A stretch of 64,000 nucleotides of DNA from Dryococelus australis (lineage: Eukaryota; Arthropoda; Insecta; Phasmatodea; Phasmatidae): assembly GCA_029891345.1 (NCBI GenBank), contig CM057002.1, positions 20,598,295 through 20,662,294 on the forward strand. The letters are read 5' to 3'. The position numbers and the translations under genes are program-made. Positions 58,532 to 64,000 of this stretch are shown here, in pieces; positions within the stretch are counted from its first letter, which is position 1; each line of letters starts with the position of its first letter. The notes under the pieces were generated by a model that did not search any database, was not told where the DNA came from, and saw only the letters and a list, made by a program, of their open reading frames with translations.

Positions 58532-58715
58532 CACTGAAAAAAAATATTTTGTGGCGGCCACAAAATTATTTAGTTGTCACCACTAAACTTCTGCGGCCGC
58601 TAAAAACTTATTTTGTGGTGGTTAGAAAAATGTTTGTGTACACCACAAAAAATTTGGCAGGGTGAATACCAACAAAATATTTTTGTGGCCACCACAAAAC
58701 ATTTTTTTTCCAGTG
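58532..58715. mobile_element. CACTG palindromic MITE, 184 bp
   Basis: CACTGAAAAAAAATATTTTG on the left; the inverse of the right end is CACTGGAAAAAAAATGTTTT. GTGGYGGCCAC motifs follow on both sides, with further GTGGT repeats in the middle, so it can fold almost end to end. CA lies on both flanks. Confidence 0.8.
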
Positions 58716-59060
58716 CAGATGGATTTATATTGGTCCCGGTGTAAGACAAAGCGTCGTCTGGATATCAGCACAGTGCCGAACAAAATATATGTTTGCTGCA
58801 GCGCCTAAAGTTATGTATTTATTTTTTTTACTGAAAGGTTTAAAATCATTAAATGTAAACATAAGTGTGCAAGGACCAACGGGACCCATCCGCTGAAAGA
58901 CTAGAACGGCTCGCAAAAATTAGGACCCAAATTAAGATTCTTACGCGATTGTAGATAAATGATGCTTTCCTGGGGTCTGGGATCGAGTACCCTTGAACAA
59001 AGAGAAGAAGATATCCCCAGGACGGCGACGAAATGGTATATTCAAGGTATCACTCATAAT

Positions 59061-59359
59061 TAGGGACACCTGTTTTTTGCGATAAAATTCACGCAGAGGC
59101 TAGACTTCAATATCCTATATGCACACTTGTAGTCTCCATTTGGCTATTGATTGGCCGCTTGTCTTTGTGTGAGGAGAGTCTGTTACTTGAGTGAGCCAAT
59201 CAGAATTAAGTTTATCCCACACAGACCGTTCGTGATTCGCGGACAGACAGATAAGACGCCTAAACAGCTCAAATGATCTAATCACGAAAGCGGTTTTGAT
59301 CTGAAGTGTTTTGTAACACATCTTGTCCTGAAATCTTTTCGCGAAAACAGGTGCCACTA
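59061..59359. mobile_element. hAT-like MITE, 299 bp
   Basis: TAGGGACACCTGTTTTTTGC on the left; the inverse of the right end is TAGTGGCACCTGTTTTCGCG. The 8-bp flanks ctcataat and cttatgat match at 6 of 8 positions, as expected for an old hAT duplication. The minus ORF inside is not recognised. Confidence 0.75.
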
Positions 59360-59397
59360 CTTATGATATAAATAGAGACTTGAATAATTTGCGAGTT

Positions 59398-59530
59398 CAG
59401 TGACCTGCCGATATCAGCTGCACATTGGTTTCCTGCTGTCACAGTGGAAGGCGACGATTGGGCCAGCGTTCTCCAGACGGTGTGTCAAACACCGCGTAAA
59501 CCAATGGCTAAAGTTATATAAACACACATG
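59398..59530. repeat. Fragment of dispersed repeat R
   Basis: cattggtttcctgctgtcac, gtggaaggcgacgattg and ggtgtcaaaca parallel 7095-7215 in order. Confidence 0.5.
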
Positions 59531-59569
59531 TTTTGAATTCTAGCTTGTCCAAAAATGAATCCGCGAATT

Positions 59570-59800
59570 CTTCAGGTCTCTGGATATAAATATTTTGAAG
59601 CTCTCCAGCATCATTATAAATGGCTTTTTGAGACTACTGTATTTCAAAACATTCTTACAGGACACGAGCGAAACTATTATAGGCGTCTGTTATTTAAACT
59701 CTTTATACACTTCCCACCAATGAAATAACAGGGTCACAGCCATAGGTCCCACAGATACTCGCATTATGACGATACTTAAGGGCACCACCTACAGGCTGGC
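59570..59800 (+). repeat. Dispersed repeat A, fourth copy
   Basis: gaaactattataggcgtct, cttcccaccaatgaaataac and cccacagatactcgcattatg align with the middle of repeat A. The ggcgatggcg end is missing. Confidence 0.5.
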
Positions 59801-61860
59801 AGCTGCGGAATTTAAATAGGAAATACCACGTTCAGGAAATTTCGCCTCGGTGCGTTGATTTGAACCGTTTAAGGAGCATGCACGTGTACGGGATGTAAAC
59901 GATAAGTGTTTACAACTGTACATAGCATTGAACAGGGCTCTGAGACGAGCAATTTGATGTAGAACACGTGTGGTCCATAAGGTCGGGAAATTACCGTAAA
60001 AGCGCTTGACAAATGTGTACTAAGACACGTGCAGCGCGCCGCTGTGGGCCCAGCCTTAATCGACTTGCTGGTCAGCTGAAGCCAGTTTGTACAGAGGTCA
60101 AATCGGGCAGGAAACGTTTAGTAATTGCTTTTGTTTGAAATACATGTTGCATTGTCACAATACTACAGAAAAGTTACAGAAATCAGGAAAGAAAGTACGA
60201 AATTGCAAATGAAACACTTGTGATATAAACCGAAGTGTTAAACACTTCAAATATTCAAAAAATGTTGGCTTTCGAACATTAAAAATAATATCCAAAAAAG
60301 AAGAAAATGTAACATAAATTTTTGTGTTCTGCTTTAAGTTTTTATTACCTTAACCTTTAAAAGTATGTAGTCGGGATCCCGTTTATGAAATAAGATGGAT
60401 ATTAACTCAATTATTGATATTATGTAGGCCAATTGCCTAGTGAACAAGAGATTATATGAAGGCGTGTGTTCAATTTTACAGAGATATTTTATTTTGATTA
60501 AAGAGTGTCACTATATCATCTTGTTTTTTTTATTTGATCACCTTTTAGAACTTAACCTAATAAAATTTATATAATAATTTCAACTACCTTTACAATGCAG
60601 ACAAAACTATTCTTTGTAAAAGCGAATGCAAGTTTGCCGAACTGGGCTAGTGTTCGGCCCTGCGTCTTATCTAGTACTAGCCTTTGGTAATCCCTACTTG
60701 ACACAACTGGTCCATTTTGTTATTTGAGTGTTTGCTGCATGGGGTCGTTGGGAGCAAGGTAAGTTCTAGGGTATTTTCCCTATGGTGTGTTTCTCCCGAG
60801 GCCCTGTGTAGCACAGAGTGTCAAAAAAGAAAATTGCCCGTGATTTGTGGGAAAATAGAAGGCAACAGCAAATTTAGTAGTACACTGTTGAAATATTTGT
60901 GTTCTATAACACGTAGCCTGGTTCGTATGATTAATTGTTGGCAACGTAAGCAAGGTAAATACGAGATTGTATGAGTGAGTGAATAAATTATTTAGTGAAT
61001 TAGATCTGATAGTCTAAGCGAGTGTAGCGGCCATGAGACAGTTCGTACAGCTCGAGTTATATGCGAGATGGCTGTCCTTTAATCTAACCACCCACGGGTT
61101 GTTGATATGCCTACATCATCTTCACAAAAGGAAAGTGACAAGCGAGTGTAATCGAGTTTTCTTTTATCATATTGCCATGCATAAGAGAAAGATTCTCTAA
61201 TCTTGAGCACTGCAGTGAATTACAGGCCGCACTCACAGCAGCATGCTGCTATTTGTTTCATTCATGTTTGCACTTAGATTTTTACTGTAGTTAAGTCATC
61301 AGAATGATAAAACCAACACAGGGTTTAAAGGTGAATCGTGTAAATAGTTTTTAATGTTCAACATCCTTCAACACAGTCACATTGGAAAACGTAGAACTGG
61401 CAAATTATAACTTGCTAGTGAAAAGATCTTAGTCATATTATTTGTACCTCGCTCTTTCCCCGTGTTAGGCCCCCGGCTACCCACTCATTTGTCCTGGAAA
61501 CTTTACTGTTTAACTTACAAGATTTTTTTCTGCTACATCACAGATAATGTATAAGTACTTTCTGTATGGATGGGGATTAATGTTTCCATAATAAAATCAT
61601 CGCTGTGTTCACTCTTAATTGGAATCAGTCCAACAAATACCCAAATAAGCAACAAGAAAGAGGCCTGATATATGAAGAACGTTTGGAAAAAAAAAATAAA
61701 CTGAAACATTTAATTGAAAGAATGTTCCATAATACTGTTAACCACAGTGATAAATATTTTTTTATGTAGGCTAATTTTTATTTAGTCGCGGAAAATTATG
61801 AAATACTACATACAAATTAATTTTATCTTAAACGTATTTTTTTTATGTAGGGTTGAATAT
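59801..61860. other. Mostly unique AT-rich stretch, 2 kb
   Basis: An 85-codon ORF at 60717-60974 contains a donor-like agcaag|gtaagt at 60757 but has no recognised domain. Otherwise nothing. Confidence 0.4.
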
Positions 61861-62553
61861 ACAGAATGATTCGAAATTCGTGTTAAAACGCGCTTTGGCT
61901 TGTAGTAAATGGCCAGTGGAATAGCGCAGTTAAAAATCATGGTGTCGTTACGTTGCTATCATGCAGGGCTCGAAAGTAAGTTTACCTTCGCTTGAACACT
62001 GCTTGAACTCATGGAAGAGGTACTTGTGGGTATCCGCCGCCACATGTGGTCCCAGCATGATGGTGCACCAGCCCATTTCACACGTTTGGACATCTTTGGA
62101 TTGGACGGGGCGGGCCAGTACCACGTTCCGCTGATCTCACCAAGATGGACTTTTATCTCTGGGGCTGCATGAAGTGGCTAGTGTACGAGACTCCCGTGGG
62201 TTCATTTATGAGCCTCGTCGCGCGCATCCATGCCGCTGCAGCTCACGTTCAGGCCCCTCAAAACGTCCTAACGGCGACTGGAGACAGCATGCTCAGTCGT
62301 TGTCGATTGTGTATCCGCGAAGGTGGTCACCGATTGGAACAGTTTCTTGAACTTCGTGACCAACTGCTGTACGGCATTAATATCAAGGTCAGCACATATC
62401 ACGTTTATTGCGGGTAGCCTACCAACATACTCTGCCGCCATGTAGCAACGTAAGGACTTGTTTCCGACTCCATGTTTATTAGCAAATTGTTGTTCCACTG
62501 GCCATGTACTACCAACCCTAGTGCGTTGTAATACGAATTTTTAATCATTCTGT
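61861..62553 (+). mobile_element. Decayed mariner-like transposon, 693 bp
   Basis: TA | ACAGAATGATTCGAAATTCG on the left; the inverse of the right end is ACAGAATGATTAAAAATTCG | TA. Similarity of the two ends continues for about 65 bp (through atggccagtggaa). The centre is a transposase remnant. Confidence 0.88.
61990..62416 (+). pseudogene. Mariner-like transposase remnant
   Basis: One frame reads MEEVLVGIRRHMWSQHDGAPAHF: HDGAPAHF is the motif around the second catalytic Asp in this transposase group. After a frameshift near 62110 the sequence gives LTKMDFYLWGCMKWLVYETP, where the family has SPDLTPLDFFLWG, then a helical tail to 62414. The N-terminal half and the first Asp are missing and the reading frame is broken, so it is inactive. 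Confidence 0.8.
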
Positions 62554-62860
62554 ATAACATAGTAGAAATTGAACATTTGTAAAATAATACAAAACAAAAA
62601 AAAAAAAACACTGCGATTTATCATCTCCTGCACATTTACAGTCACGTGCATGTTCACTAATGCCCAGATATTACAAATTTTATATAGGCCTAGGTGTGAA
62701 AAACTGAGTTTTAGCTCTGTAACATTGGGGTTGTGTTCCAAACAACCACTTTTCTGACCAAAATGGACTTATGGCTGTTACGTAAACAATAATAATGATA
62801 ATCGCTAAAACAATTAGTGTCAAGGTAGTTTCCAAACCTCTGCGGTTTCGTTGCAGATGT
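62554..62860. other. AT-rich stretch
   Basis: No feature recognised. Confidence 0.4.
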
Positions 62861-63015
62861 TATTGGCTAGCATATTCGCGGCTGTTCACAGTTTGCTTAG
62901 TACCAATGTACAGTAATCCGGGTTCGATTTCCGGAGAGGTCATCCTGGATTTTCTCGTGTGGAAAACTTGGTAGCCGTTTCCGCTGGCCAGGGGATATCT
63001 AGAAGTACTTTTTTT
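62861..63015 (+). mobile_element. tRNA-derived SINE, degraded
   Basis: The B box GGGTTCGATTTCCGGAGAGG and ctggattttctcgtgtgg, then ccgctggccaggggatatct, follow the body of the main SINE. The A-box side is barely recognisable. Confidence 0.6.
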
Positions 63016-64000
63016 CCTTCTAACCATTATATTCCGTCGCTTGCTCTCCAGGCTGTAGTATCAGGGTAGATCAGTCCATCTGCTATAGCCAGCTCCGGTT
63101 AGCGCCAGTCTTTCCCCATCGTAACCGTGGAACTTGTGCTTTTTCTATCGGACATGTCTAAAGTGGGAACAATAACTGGGTGTTACTCTTTTTTTTGGGT
63201 GTTGCTTGGACAGTCTGGTTCCGTTGTAAGTGTAAGAATCCCTGAGAATGGGCCAAACATTAAATTATTTAATTAAATATTGTTTAAAAAGAACAGCATT
63301 TTTTGTGTAATTTCAAGTCAGCGTAGTGGTAACAATACTGGCCAAGTTATATAACTTCTTAATACATTTAGTAGACACTTAAATTATTTCTCACTTTTTT
63401 CTTAAATTTTTATGCAGTTAACTTTAAACTGTATTTATATTTGAAACCTGAGTTAGCACAAACAGCATGTACACTAGTAATGGTAAAGAGAGCCCTTTGT
63501 GTCAACTTTTCAAAAGGAATATTTATTATAAATACTATATTTTATGGCAACACTAAGGCTTAATTTTTAATTGCTGTGAAATATACTACATATACTACAG
63601 ATAAAAATGTTTGTGTATAAAATTTCCTCTGCACTCTCCGCGAATAGCCTAAAAGTTATTAAACATAATACAAGTTCTTGGAAACATGGCCTGCCACTTC
63701 TTAATCTCTCTCCTGACTTCTCGCGCAAACATTCAAGGTACTGGGGATAGAAACGACACATCTCCACAAGTAGATGTCCAGTTGTCGTAGAGGGAAATGT
63801 ATAAATTCTTGTGTTTTTAAAAGTTGTTTACAGAATAATTATTACTCCAGCAATGTTCAGTTTGCAACATGCTGTAGATCATGGTGAGATATAAGTATAA
63901 TGTATGGCTGTATGTTCTATTTATGCTAGATTACTGTACTACACTGTACAAAAAAAAACTTAAAACCGCTTCATTTTCAGAATTTTTTCTTAAAGAAATA
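63016..64000. other. AT-rich stretch to the window end
   Basis: A minus ORF at 63567-63767 has no recognised domain. No repeat or exon seen. Confidence 0.4.

Noticed and set aside
60717..60974. Exon candidate with a strong donor-like agcaag|gtaagt
   Set aside because: No protein family recognised and no acceptor evident; a chance donor is likely in this much sequence.

Overview
This is a stretch of eukaryotic, almost certainly arthropod and probably insect, nuclear DNA. It is AT-rich and has no long ORFs, prokaryotic operons or CRISPR array. It is packed with short non-autonomous DNA transposons, tRNA-derived SINEs, Helitrons, microsatellites and homopolymer runs. The species cannot be named from sequence alone. 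The repeat load and near absence of exons fit an insect with a large genome and very long introns.

Only one convincing host coding segment was found: a 77-bp exon at 49090-49166 (+). It has an intact acceptor and donor and encodes part of the N-terminal domain of a type I diacylglycerol kinase (around STKKLKDVLDEF). No neighbouring exon of that gene was recognised. Most of the window is therefore probably intron, or intron plus 5' flank, of a DGK gene on the + strand.

Region by region. 0-9 kb: two copies of a GC-richer dispersed repeat (left edge and 7.0-7.9 kb), TA-MITE-1 copies, a tRNA-SINE with a perfect 12-bp target duplication, a Helitron, and the start of a CACTG element. 9-15 kb: nested insertions, with a TA-MITE-2 copy split by a TAA-flanked MITE and a TA-MITE-1, and an older repeat split by two TA-MITE-1 copies. 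15-24 kb: a 2-kb TAA-flanked PIF/Harbinger-like element carrying a foldback element and a GC-rich ORF-bearing core, then a TA-MITE-2 split by a Helitron. 24-36 kb: dense MITEs, a decayed Tc1-like element with a transposase C-terminus, and a foldback element. 36-47 kb: a microsatellite cluster inside a MITE, a SINE, more MITEs and a third Helitron. 47-53 kb: the DGK exon between two inverted copies of a TTAA-flanked MITE, and a second Harbinger-like element. 53-64 kb: MITEs, two SINEs, a CACTG palindrome, a hAT-like MITE and a decayed mariner-like element with a transposase remnant.

No gene network can be described. What can be read is the history of the locus. At least six insertions interrupt an older repeat whose other copies give the empty site, which fixes the target preference of several families: A^T for the Helitrons, and TAA, TTAA and TA for the TIR elements. 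Boundaries are by-eye readings and may be off by a few bases, more for truncated copies.
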